A DNA stretch of 50,647 bases, taken from contig NZ_CAJE01000006.1 in assembly GCF_000308215.1 (NCBI RefSeq), positions 1 to 50,647 on the forward strand, read 5' to 3'. Under the pieces are notes generated by a model. That model was not told where the DNA came from and searched no databases. It saw only the letters and a program-made list of their open reading frames with translations. Source of the stretch: Methanomassiliicoccus luminyensis B10 (lineage in GTDB: Archaea; Thermoplasmatota; Thermoplasmata; Methanomassiliicoccales; Methanomassiliicoccaceae). This document shows, piece by piece, positions 43,297-50,647 of the stretch (the first letter of the stretch is position 1; every line of letters starts with the position of its first letter). The position numbers and the translations under genes were made by a program.

Positions 43297-44358
43297 TTAC
43301 AGCAGTCTCCTGGCCAGGGCGAGTTCGGCGTTGAGCACCGAGCCTCCCGCCCCGCCGCGGATGGTGTTGTGGGACAGCACGAACATCTTGAAGTAGTTGT
43401 CCTTTTTCCGTACGCGGCCCACCACCGCGGCCATCCCCGCGGCCCGGGCGGGCTCGCCGGCGTTCACGTCGATGGCCGGCTGGGGGCGGTTATCCTCCCT
43501 CCTGACGATGACCGGCCTGACGGGAGCGGTGGGCAGCCTCAGCTTCTGCGGCTCGGCGGCAAAGGTCTCCAGGGCCTTGATCATGCCCTCGACGTCGGCG
43601 TCCTCGGAGGTCTGCAGCACCAGCGATTCCAGGTGGCCGTCGACGACCGGCACGCGGGCACAGTTGGCCAGCACCTGCACCGGAGAGTACGCGAACTTGC
43701 CGTCATTCACTGTGCCAAGGATCTTGGCCAGCTCCATCTCCATTTTCTCCTCCTCGCTCTTGATGAAGGGGACGATGTTGCCCATTATGTCCAGAGACGG
43801 TACCCCGGGGTACCCGGCCCCGGAAACGGCCTGGTACGTGGACACGCTGACGAACTTGAGGCCGAAGGCCACGTCCACCGCCTTCAGCGGCAGGGCGATC
43901 CCGGTGGTGGAGCAGTTGGCGTTGGTGACGATGTACCCGCCGTCGGCAAAGGTCCTCTGCTCCTTGACCATGTCCAGGTGGTCGGAGTTGCACTCCGGTA
44001 TCAGCAGCGGAACGTCCGCTTCCATGCGGTGGGGCGCGGCGTTGGAGAAGACGGCGTTCCCGGCCCTGGCAAGCTGGGTCTCGAAGTCGCCGGCGATGTC
44101 GGTGGGCAGCCCGGAAAAGGAGACCCTGGCGGCCTTGGCGATCTTCTTGACGTCAAGCTGCTCAATCCTCGCCTCCAAGGTGTCCTCCTTGAACTGGTGG
44201 TCCTTGATCTTCAGGGTGTCGCCCAGCCTCTTGCCGTCGGACCTCTCCGAGGCGTACAGCCCGGCCATCTCGAACTGCGGGTGGTCCTCCAGAAGCTGGA
44301 TGAACCTTTGGCCTATCATGCCTGTCGCCCCTAGGACGGCGACCTTGATCTTTGCCAT
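43297..44358 (-). CDS. asd: Aspartate-semialdehyde dehydrogenase
   Basis: Reduces aspartyl phosphate to aspartate semialdehyde, the branch point to lysine, threonine and, here, homocysteine. Seen: NADP loop VAVLGATGMIGQRFIQLLED, catalytic Cys149 in NANCSTTGIALPLKAVD, VSGAGYPGVPSLDIMGN, and SHNTIRGGAGGSVLNAELA. 353 residues, archaeal/fungal type. Sits between tyrA and the DUF39 gene in one operon. Confidence 0.95.
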   Translation of the reverse strand: MAKIKVAVLGATGMIGQRFIQLLEDHPQFEMAGLYASERSDGKRLGDTLKIKDHQFKEDTLEARIEQLDVKKIAKAARVSFSGLPTDIAGDFETQLARAGNAVFSNAAPHRMEADVPLLIPECNSDHLDMVKEQRTFADGGYIVTNANCSTTGIALPLKAVDVAFGLKFVSVSTYQAVSGAGYPGVPSLDIMGNIVPFIKSEEEKMEMELAKILGTVNDGKFAYSPVQVLANCARVPVVDGHLESLVLQTSEDADVEGMIKALETFAAEPQKLRLPTAPVRPVIVRREDNRPQPAIDVNAGEPARAAGMAAVVGRVRKKDNYFKMFVLSHNTIRGGAGGSVLNAELALARRLL

Positions 44359-44363
44359 CGTTA

Positions 44364-45431
44364 TTATCCTCCGAAGTATTCCTTGCCTTCCCTCATCATC
44401 CGGTCGAAGGCCTCCCGGTCCCCTTTGGCCGCGGCGTCCTTGAGGTCGTCCACGGCCTTCTGCAGATAGGTCAGCGCCTCGTTGTTGAAGGGGTTCAGGT
44501 GCTGGATCTCATAGTAAAGCTGAGCGTTCTCCGACGCCACCCCCCTGGCCGTCTCGGCCTGGCGGCGGAAGGTGGTGGAGGCGGCCCGGTTGAGGTCGCC
44601 GTAGCTCTTGCCGCTCTGGTTGAGGGCCTCGGCGAAAGCGATGTTGACGGCGTGGCTCATTCCCAGCACGTACGCCATGAGGGGGTCGTGCTCCTCCACT
44701 TCGATGGGTATGAGGTTGGCCCCGTCCATCAGCTCCCGGGCGCGGTTCGACGCGGACGGGGAGCCGCAGTCGCACACCACCACGTTGCGGTCGATGATGG
44801 AGGCGGTCTCCGGCCCGAACATGGGATGGACCGAGCAGACCTCCAGGCCGTCAGCGGCAGCATTCCGGAGGGTGCCTAGGAGCGGCGCCTTGATGGAAGC
44901 GATGTCGAAGACCAGCGCCTTGGGCTGGAGGGCCAGGATGCTCTTCAGCACCTCCTCGGTAGTGGAAATGGGCACCGCCACCACGATGACCTCGGCGTCC
45001 TTGACGCCCTTGTCCAGGTCCCTCTCCACCGGGAACTTGTCATTGTCCCCGCTGTCGTAGATCCTGATCTTATGGCCCCTGGCGGCGAAGAAGCGGCACA
45101 TCCAGTCGCCCATCTTGCCGTTCCCGCCGACCACCAATATGCGCTTGGACAGGGCCGGGCGGGGGATCCTCCCCTGCTGCTCTATGGACTCGTGGATGAG
45201 CAGGGTGGCGATCTCGCTGGCCGATTCAGCGGACATCCCGAACTCCTTGGCCCTTTCCACGTAGCGGGCCACGACCTTCTCTTCCACCGCCGGCGCGCGC
45301 AGGGGGATGCCGTCGGCAGCCTTCATCTGCCCCATCTCCACCGCCGCGGCCGTTCGGTTGGCCATCATGCGCAGGATCTCATAGTCTATCTTCTCGATCC
45401 TCTTCCGGATGTCCTCGATGCTCTCACGCAA
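44364..45431 (-). CDS. tyrA: Chorismate mutase / prephenate dehydrogenase fusion
   Basis: Two-step enzyme of tyrosine synthesis. Residues 1 to about 90 are an AroQ-type mutase (IRKRIEKIDYEILRMMANRT, MKAADGIPLRAPAVEEKVV). From about 95 a Rossmann dehydrogenase follows (ILVVGGNGKMGDWMCRFFAA, VPISTTEEVLKSIL, HPMFGPETASI). 355 residues. Starts at TTG 45431, overlapping the aroC stop by eight bases. It supplies the mutase activity that pheA (28276) also needs. Confidence 0.94.
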   Translation of the reverse strand: MRESIEDIRKRIEKIDYEILRMMANRTAAAVEMGQMKAADGIPLRAPAVEEKVVARYVERAKEFGMSAESASEIATLLIHESIEQQGRIPRPALSKRILVVGGNGKMGDWMCRFFAARGHKIRIYDSGDNDKFPVERDLDKGVKDAEVIVVAVPISTTEEVLKSILALQPKALVFDIASIKAPLLGTLRNAAADGLEVCSVHPMFGPETASIIDRNVVVCDCGSPSASNRARELMDGANLIPIEVEEHDPLMAYVLGMSHAVNIAFAEALNQSGKSYGDLNRAASTTFRRQAETARGVASENAQLYYEIQHLNPFNNEALTYLQKAVDDLKDAAAKGDREAFDRMMREGKEYFGG

Positions 45432-46500
45432 TGAAATCGCCTCTCAGGCATAGGTCTGCCAATACTAAAGCTGTGGCGGCCTCCACCACCACTACTGCTC
45501 GGGGCACGATGCAGGGATCGTGCCTCCCTTCCACCTTTATGGTGGTGTCCTCCATTCGTTCCAGGTCCACGCTCCTCTGCTCCATGGATATGGACGCGGT
45601 GGGCTTGAACGCCACCTTGAAGTCCAGCGGCATGCTGTTCGATAGGCCGCCCAGCACCCCCCCGGCATTGTTCGTGACGGTCTGAATGTCCCCGTTGACC
45701 ACGGTGAATATGTCGTTGTGCTCGGAGCCGCGCATCTCCGCGGCGCGGAATCCCACCCCGAACTCGACGCCCTTCACCCCGGGGATGGCGAAGATCATCT
45801 TGGCCAGTTCGCCCTCCAGCGTGTCGAAGAAAGGCTCCCCCACTCCGATCGGAAGCCCCAAGGTCAGGCAGCGGACCACCCCGCCCACACTGTCCCCTTC
45901 CTCCTTGGCCTCCATGATCTCGTGGATCATATCCAGGGCGATGGCCGGGTCGGCGGCCCTCACGGGGTTCTCCCTCGCTGCCCTCCGCACCTCCTTGAAG
46001 GTGCGGTCCTCCTCGTCCACTACCTTCCCGAGCCTCTGGGTGTACGCGGCCGTCTGCACTCCCAGCGAGCGCAGCATCTCTTTGGCCACCGCGCCTGCTG
46101 CCACGAGCGGCGCGGTCATGCGGCCGGAGAACTGCCCTCCCCCGCGGATGTCGTGCGAGGCCCCGTACTTCCTGAGGGCGGTGAGGTCGGCATGGCCGGG
46201 GCGGGGAACGACCTTGAACTTCTCGTACTTGCTGGAATCGGTGTCCCCGTTGGCGATGAAGATGACGATGGGAGCCCCGGTGCTGGAGCCGTCCTTGGTC
46301 CCGGCGAGCAGCTCCACCCTGTCCGCCTCCTGCCTAGGCGTCCCCAGCGCTCCCGACGGGCGGCGCAGGTCCACCTCTCTCTGCAGGTCGTCAAGATCGA
46401 CCTCTATACCCGCCGGCACCCCGTCCAGCACACACCCTATCCCGGGGCCGTGGCTGGAGCCGAATATGGTCACTCTCAGCGCGGTGCCGATGGTATTCAT
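45424..46500 (-). CDS. aroC: Chorismate synthase
   Basis: Flavin-dependent last step of the shikimate pathway. Seen: LRVTIFGSSHGPGIGCVLDG, RRPSGALGTPRQEAD, GHADLTALRKYGASHDIRGG in parts, and NNAGGVLGGLSNSMPL. 358 residues, complete. ATG 46500 overlaps the aroA stop (ATGA). Confidence 0.96.
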   Translation of the reverse strand: MNTIGTALRVTIFGSSHGPGIGCVLDGVPAGIEVDLDDLQREVDLRRPSGALGTPRQEADRVELLAGTKDGSSTGAPIVIFIANGDTDSSKYEKFKVVPRPGHADLTALRKYGASHDIRGGGQFSGRMTAPLVAAGAVAKEMLRSLGVQTAAYTQRLGKVVDEEDRTFKEVRRAARENPVRAADPAIALDMIHEIMEAKEEGDSVGGVVRCLTLGLPIGVGEPFFDTLEGELAKMIFAIPGVKGVEFGVGFRAAEMRGSEHNDIFTVVNGDIQTVTNNAGGVLGGLSNSMPLDFKVAFKPTASISMEQRSVDLERMEDTTIKVEGRHDPCIVPRAVVVVEAATALVLADLCLRGDFIA

Positions 46501-47765
46501 CCCGACGCCCCCACGTCGGCCCCCAGGGCCTTGAGGTGCTCCAGGAACCGGGGGTAGGAGACGTCGTAGCAGCTCCCGTCGGATATGGCGGTCGGCCCTT
46601 CCGCCACCAGGCCCGCCACGGCCGCCGACATCAGGATGCGGTGGTCGCCCAGCGGGCTGATGTTCTTGCCCTTCAGCTTGGCGGGGCCCTTGACCACGCA
46701 TCCGTCGGCGGTGGCCTCGATGTCGGCCCCCATGGCTTTGAGGAATGAGGTGACGGCGGCGATGCGGTCGCTCTCCTTGAACCTGAGGTGCTCGGCGTTG
46801 GTGAGGCGCGTGGTCCCTTCGGCCTGGGTCGCCAGCACCGCCACTATGGGGAACAGGTCGGGGCAGTCACCCATGTTCACGTCCATGGCCGCCAGCGCGC
46901 CCTTCTCCACGGTGACGGCGTCGCCGACCCTCTTCACCGGGGCCCCGAAATCGCCCAGGATCTCCAGGATCCTCCTGTCGCCCTGAGGGTCGTGGGGGTC
47001 GAGGCCGCTGACGGTCACCTTCCCGGTCAGCGCGGCGGCCGCCAGGGGGAACGCGGCCGAGGAATAGTCCCCTGGAACGGCATAGTCCAGGGAGCGGTAC
47101 GACTGTCCTCCCAGGACCCGGTAGCCGTTCTTGGTCTCGTAACATATCGCCCCGAACTTGGACATCATGTCCACGGTGATGTCCACGTACGGCTTGGACT
47201 TAAGGGGGGTGGTGATGACGATCTCGGTGTCCCGCTCCTTGAGGATGGAGGAGATGAGCAGGGAGGAGATGAACTGCGACGAGATGTCTCCCTTGATGTG
47301 CGCCCACCTGCCTTTGTTGGGGCCCCTGATGATGAGGGGGGCCATCCCGTCCCCGCGCGCCGAGACCGCTTTCACCCCCAGTTCGTTGAGGGCGTTCAGC
47401 AGCGGCTTCATGGGGCGGGACTGCAGGGAAGCGTCCCCGGTCAAGGTGACGTTGTACGGCAGGAGCGAGGCTACCCCGGCGAGCAGGCGGATCGTAGTTC
47501 CGGAGTTGCGGCAGTCGATCTCCCCGGAGGGGGCTTTGAGCCTGCCGCCCCGGACAGTGCAGGCGTCGCCCTCCGCGTCGATGATGGCACCCAGCGCCTC
47601 CACGCCCTTCAGGGTGGCCATGGTGTCCTCGCTCAGCAGCATATTGCTCAGCCTGGAATCGCCCTTGGCAAGGGCCGCCAGCACCAGCGCTCGGTGTGTG
47701 TAGCTTTTCGAGGGCGGTGCCGCGATGGCGCCGCTCACGTTGGATGGCCTGACCTGAAGCTTCAT
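46497..47765 (-). CDS. aroA: 3-Phosphoshikimate 1-carboxyvinyltransferase (EPSP synthase)
   Basis: Joins phosphoenolpyruvate to shikimate 3-phosphate. Seen: AAPPSKSYTHRALVLAALA, the GNAGT-equivalent CRNSGTTIRLLAG, LTGDASLQSRPMKPLLNAL, and LRFKESDRIAAVTSFL. 422 residues. Coupled to aroK upstream by ATGA. Confidence 0.96.
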   Translation of the reverse strand: MKLQVRPSNVSGAIAAPPSKSYTHRALVLAALAKGDSRLSNMLLSEDTMATLKGVEALGAIIDAEGDACTVRGGRLKAPSGEIDCRNSGTTIRLLAGVASLLPYNVTLTGDASLQSRPMKPLLNALNELGVKAVSARGDGMAPLIIRGPNKGRWAHIKGDISSQFISSLLISSILKERDTEIVITTPLKSKPYVDITVDMMSKFGAICYETKNGYRVLGGQSYRSLDYAVPGDYSSAAFPLAAAALTGKVTVSGLDPHDPQGDRRILEILGDFGAPVKRVGDAVTVEKGALAAMDVNMGDCPDLFPIVAVLATQAEGTTRLTNAEHLRFKESDRIAAVTSFLKAMGADIEATADGCVVKGPAKLKGKNISPLGDHRILMSAAVAGLVAEGPTAISDGSCYDVSYPRFLEHLKALGADVGASG

Positions 47766-48613
47766 TTGTTCCCCTCTCCGTTGTATATGTCCACCACGGC
47801 GAGCTGGCGGCCTTTCATGGCGGACAGGAAGTCGCGGACCTTATCCTCTTCCACCAACATTACAGTTGCCGGTCCCGTTCCGGTGACCCCGGCGGAGAGC
47901 GCCCCGCTCTGCAGGGCGGCCATGGCCACCTCCTGGTCCAGGCCCGCGGCCGCGGAGTAGCACATGCCGTTGAGCGTGAGCGCCAGATGGTAATCGCCCT
48001 CCAGGGCCCGGCGGAACGCCAGGTCCGTTATCCCGGACACCGCCCTGATGCGGTCGAGGGGCAATGAACCCTTGCGTATCTGGAGGTCGGGGATGTCGAT
48101 CACGACCTTGAGATGATCGGGCATGATGTCCCGGGCCAGCAAGGTCTCGCTGCGGTTGTCCGTCATCACGATCCCGCCCAGCATGGAAGCGCAGGCGTCG
48201 TCGAAGGCGCCGGTGACCGATACGCCGGCCTCGATGGCCGCCCTGGTGCCCATGCGCACCAGGTCCAGGGGCTCGTCCGCCAGGCCGAGGGCGTCCACGG
48301 CCGCCTTGATAATGGCGTTGGCCGCGGCGCTGCTGCTCTTCAAGCCTCTCGATATGGGGATCTGGGAGGAGGTCCTCACCCGGGCGTGGTACCTCTCCCC
48401 GGGAGCGTGGCGGTCCAGGACCGCCCGCACGCACCTCTCCGCCAGGCCGGGGTCCTCGCCGGGGAACCCGTCCATGACGACCTCCACGCCATAGCCCTCG
48501 GTGAGCTCCACCTCGGCCACGGTCCTGAGGTCGATGCCGAAGGCTGCGCCCTTGCCGTTGGCAATGGCATTGACGATGGTCGCCGCGCCGTGACTGGTCC
48601 CGCTCCCCCGCAT
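47762..48613 (-). CDS. aroK: Archaeal shikimate kinase (GHMP family)
   Basis: Phosphorylates shikimate; the archaeal GHMP-fold replacement for bacterial AroK. Seen: GAATIVNAIANGKGAAFGID, ATP loop PISRGLKSSSAAANA, GAFDDACASMLGG, and GVTGTGPATVMLV. 283 residues. It begins nine bases after the aroDE stop. Confidence 0.95.
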   Translation of the reverse strand: MRGSGTSHGAATIVNAIANGKGAAFGIDLRTVAEVELTEGYGVEVVMDGFPGEDPGLAERCVRAVLDRHAPGERYHARVRTSSQIPISRGLKSSSAAANAIIKAAVDALGLADEPLDLVRMGTRAAIEAGVSVTGAFDDACASMLGGIVMTDNRSETLLARDIMPDHLKVVIDIPDLQIRKGSLPLDRIRAVSGITDLAFRRALEGDYHLALTLNGMCYSAAAGLDQEVAMAALQSGALSAGVTGTGPATVMLVEEDKVRDFLSAMKGRQLAVVDIYNGEGNK

Positions 48614-48622
48614 CGGTATCCC

Positions 48623-50077
48623 TTACTGCCCCGCTGCCCCGGACATGACCTCATAGGCCGGCCTCTGTCCGGTCCAGGCCTCAAAAGCATCCATGGCTTG
48701 ATAGATTAACATTTCCATGCCCGAGATGGTCTTGGCACCGCGGGCCCCCGCTTCCGCGAGGAAGGGGGTGATCCTCGGATTGTATATGGCGTCCATGACC
48801 ACCTGCCCGGGACGGAACACCCGCGGATCGATGGGCAGCTCGTGGGGGAACCCCGCCATGCCCAGGGGGGTGCAGTTGATCACCGCGTCGAACCTCTCCG
48901 AGGCGGCCTCGCCGTGCCCTATGGTCTGAGCGGAGAAGTCCTCGGCCACCTCTTCCGCGCGGGAGATGGTGCGGTTGGTGATCCATATGTCCGCTTTCTG
49001 GTCGCGGAGGAACGAGCAGAACGCTCTGGCTGCTCCCCCGGCCCCGATGACCAGGGCGCGCTTCCCGCGCACATCGGCGCCGGCGGCCCCGAACGCTGCG
49101 GCCAGGCCGGTAACGTCGGTATTCCTCCCGATGAGGCGGCCGTCCTTGTTCACGATGACGTTGACCGCTCCGACATTCTTGGCCGTTGGGTCAACCTCGT
49201 CAAGGTGCTCCATCACGCTCTCCTTGTGGGGAATGGTGACGTTCATCCCATTGATGCCGAGGTCCCGCATGACGCTCATCAGCTGGCCAAGTTCCTCCTC
49301 GCTGCAGGGGAACTTAAGATATCTGCCGGGGATGCCCAGGGCCTCGAACGCGGCGTCGTGCATCTTTGCCGAGTAGGAATGGCCAAGGGGCTGCCCCGTC
49401 AGGCCGGTGATGATGGGCTTCTGCCCCAGCCCCTTCAGCGTGGCGATGTCCATCTGCCCGGGGGCGGTCTCCTTCCCTCTCTCCAGAGCCGCGTAGGTGA
49501 ACTCGCACCCCATGCGGTCGGAGAGGAGCCTGGTCACTTCCCCGAGCTCGCCCATGCCCAGCAGGATGAACTTGTGCTGCGTCTGGGAGAACAGCTTGGC
49601 GGCGCTGACGAGGTCATGGAGATCGCTCACCGACCTCACCATGAACGCCGCCTTGACGAGGCGGCCGTGAGAGGCAACGCTCACCAGGGTCTCGACGATC
49701 TTCGATACCTTCGGGGTCTTCTCGAAATCGTGGTACGAGGCGATGACGTTCGCCCCTCGCAGGTCGTGGTCCGCCCTCCTCATCAGGGATGAGCTGACCT
49801 CCAGGTCGATGTGCTCGAAGCCGCCCCGGACGACCCGGCGGAAGAAGCGCAGCCTGGCCTCATCATCCAGCGCGCACCTGCCTCCCTGGTCCGCGGTCCT
49901 TAGGGTTGCTATCTTCGGCACCTTGACCTGCTTGAAGGGAGCGAGGTCTTCAGGCAGGTGGTCCATTAGGTCGAACCGGACCTCCACCAGATCCGCGCCC
50001 CTCTCCTGGGCCGCCAGGCAGGAGCGGACCGCCTCGTTCACGTCCTTCTCCGCCACGGCCACGCAGGCCTTCATCAT
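48623..50077 (-). CDS. aroDE: 3-Dehydroquinate dehydratase (type I) / shikimate dehydrogenase fusion
   Basis: Two steps of the shikimate pathway in one 484-residue chain. Residues 1 to about 215 are type I dehydratase (DLVEVRFDLMDHL, ASYHDFEKTP with the catalytic His, VKAAFMVRSVSDL with the Schiff-base Lys region). From about 220: shikimate dehydrogenase (TGQPLGHSYSAKMHDAAF, NVTIPHKESVMEHLDE, VIGAGGAARAFCSFL, NCTPLGMAG). The fusion is also seen in plants and some bacteria and archaea. ATGA overlap with the upstream aroB'. Confidence 0.95.
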   Translation of the reverse strand: MMKACVAVAEKDVNEAVRSCLAAQERGADLVEVRFDLMDHLPEDLAPFKQVKVPKIATLRTADQGGRCALDDEARLRFFRRVVRGGFEHIDLEVSSSLMRRADHDLRGANVIASYHDFEKTPKVSKIVETLVSVASHGRLVKAAFMVRSVSDLHDLVSAAKLFSQTQHKFILLGMGELGEVTRLLSDRMGCEFTYAALERGKETAPGQMDIATLKGLGQKPIITGLTGQPLGHSYSAKMHDAAFEALGIPGRYLKFPCSEEELGQLMSVMRDLGINGMNVTIPHKESVMEHLDEVDPTAKNVGAVNVIVNKDGRLIGRNTDVTGLAAAFGAAGADVRGKRALVIGAGGAARAFCSFLRDQKADIWITNRTISRAEEVAEDFSAQTIGHGEAASERFDAVINCTPLGMAGFPHELPIDPRVFRPGQVVMDAIYNPRITPFLAEAGARGAKTISGMEMLIYQAMDAFEAWTGQRPAYEVMSGAAGQ

Positions 50078-50647
50078 ACCTCCGTGATGGTCTCGTTTAT
50101 CGCGTGGCCGAAGTGCCTTCCGCCCTCCTCCAGTCTTACGAGGACCATCTGTCCCACTTTAAGGTCGGAGATGGACACCGGCCCGTCGGGGGTGCACAGT
50201 CTGATCGTCTCAGCGTTCTGCAGGATGGTGCTGAACCTCCTGCCCTTGGCGTCCACTTCCACCAGGAGGAGGGGGCGCCGCTCCACCTTGGCCCGGCCGA
50301 CCACCACATTGCGCGCTTTCCCCTCGGAATCGACGGCCAGGAGCTCCTCGCCGCCCTTGACCTCGGAGAGGTACTTGGTCTTCCCGGAAGAGGTCAGAAC
50401 GTACGCGTGCACCGCCCCGGCGTTGACGCGGAACGGGCGCGAGGCGACGTACTCGCTTTCCATGCTCTCCGAGCTGATGAGGAACAGGCAGGCGGACTGC
50501 GAGCCGATGAGCATCCCCTCCCCTACGCGGAGGAGGGAGCAGGTGTCCACACACACTCTGTCGCCCACAGTAAGTGGGGTGATCTTGGTGACCTTGACGG
50601 GAGCGAGCTCGACCTGCGACCCTGCCTGCGCGGCCACGGGCGTAAAA
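50074..50647 (-). CDS. Archaeal 3-dehydroquinate synthase (AroB'), C-terminal part
   Basis: Cut by the window edge: only the last 190 or so residues are visible. Seen: VGEGMLIGSQSACLFLISSE, VASRPFRVNAGAVHAYV, KTKYLSEVKGGEELLAVD, conserved in DHQ synthase II. This enzyme makes dehydroquinate by oxidative deamination and cyclisation of an aspartate-semialdehyde-derived sugar in archaea lacking the DAHP route. It is the first visible gene of the aro operon; its start lies outside. Confidence 0.93.
   Translation of the reverse strand, partial: FTPVAAQAGSQVELAPVKVTKITPLTVGDRVCVDTCSLLRVGEGMLIGSQSACLFLISSESMESEYVASRPFRVNAGAVHAYVLTSSGKTKYLSEVKGGEELLAVDSEGKARNVVVGRAKVERRPLLLVEVDAKGRRFSTILQNAETIRLCTPDGPVSISDLKVGQMVLVRLEEGGRHFGHAINETITEV

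Noticed and set aside
47735-47755. Extra GTTGGAT half sites inside genes (47737 in aroA, 22982 in the broken DUF3800 gene, 36666 in the epoxide hydrolase)
   Set aside because: Single half sites in coding DNA without the second arm or a TATA box; expected by chance.

Overview
The window is high-GC archaeal DNA, most likely from a methanogenic euryarchaeon. My best guess is the Methanomassiliicoccales branch of Thermoplasmata, which is an inference and not proven here. The archaeal signs are Dph5, Trm5, HerA, CobY, the GHMP-type shikimate kinase, archaeal 3-dehydroquinate synthase (AroB'), the methanogen-type homocysteine genes, and TATA-box promoters. Several genes sit 20-30 bases behind a TATA box and look leaderless. 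No rRNA, tRNA, CRISPR array, IS element or prophage was recognised.

Layout. 1-7.6 kb: a heavy-metal P-type ATPase, a HerA ATPase, a divergent FtsZ/tubulin-like protein, Dph5, Trm5, a dCTP deaminase/dUTPase-family protein and a small unknown. 7.7-8.8 kb: branched-chain aminotransferase. 9-18.1 kb: a B12 region with cobD, cbiB, a cbiZ-cobZ fusion, cobS and cobY in one overlapping operon, plus a separate cobT and an odd phosphoglycerate-mutase-like gene. Together these cover linker-arm supply, corrinoid salvage and nucleotide-loop assembly. No corrin-ring genes are present. 14.6-28.2 kb: a looser region with two broken genes, hypF, gcvH, mtnP, a flavin reductase and two secreted or anchored surface proteins.

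28.3-36.3 kb (minus strand): a ten-gene operon, hisG-hisC-hisH-hisA-hisB-hisF-hisIE-PHP phosphatase-aspartokinase-prephenate dehydratase, mostly coupled by ATGA overlaps. hisD is absent from the window. 36.6-40.9 kb: an epoxide hydrolase, a B12-binding radical SAM protein, a 51-residue four-Cys protein and a secreted metallo-beta-lactamase-fold protein. 41-50.6 kb (minus strand): a second long operon, aroB' (cut by the window edge)-aroDE-aroK-aroA-aroC-CM/tyrA-asd-homocysteine synthesis genes. It joins the shikimate/tyrosine route to aspartate semialdehyde and to its conversion to homocysteine.

The strongest new signal is a palindrome of form GTTGGAK-N5-ATCCWAY. It occurs four times at predicted transcription starts, each time 19-27 bases downstream of a TATA box. 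The sites precede a small Cys-rich protein, the cobD operon, a 67-residue protein and cobT. This looks like a local B12-linked repressor regulon with two uncharacterised members. Two B12 genes (cbiB, cobS) also lack a usable ATG/GTG/TTG start although their conserved N-termini are present in frame.
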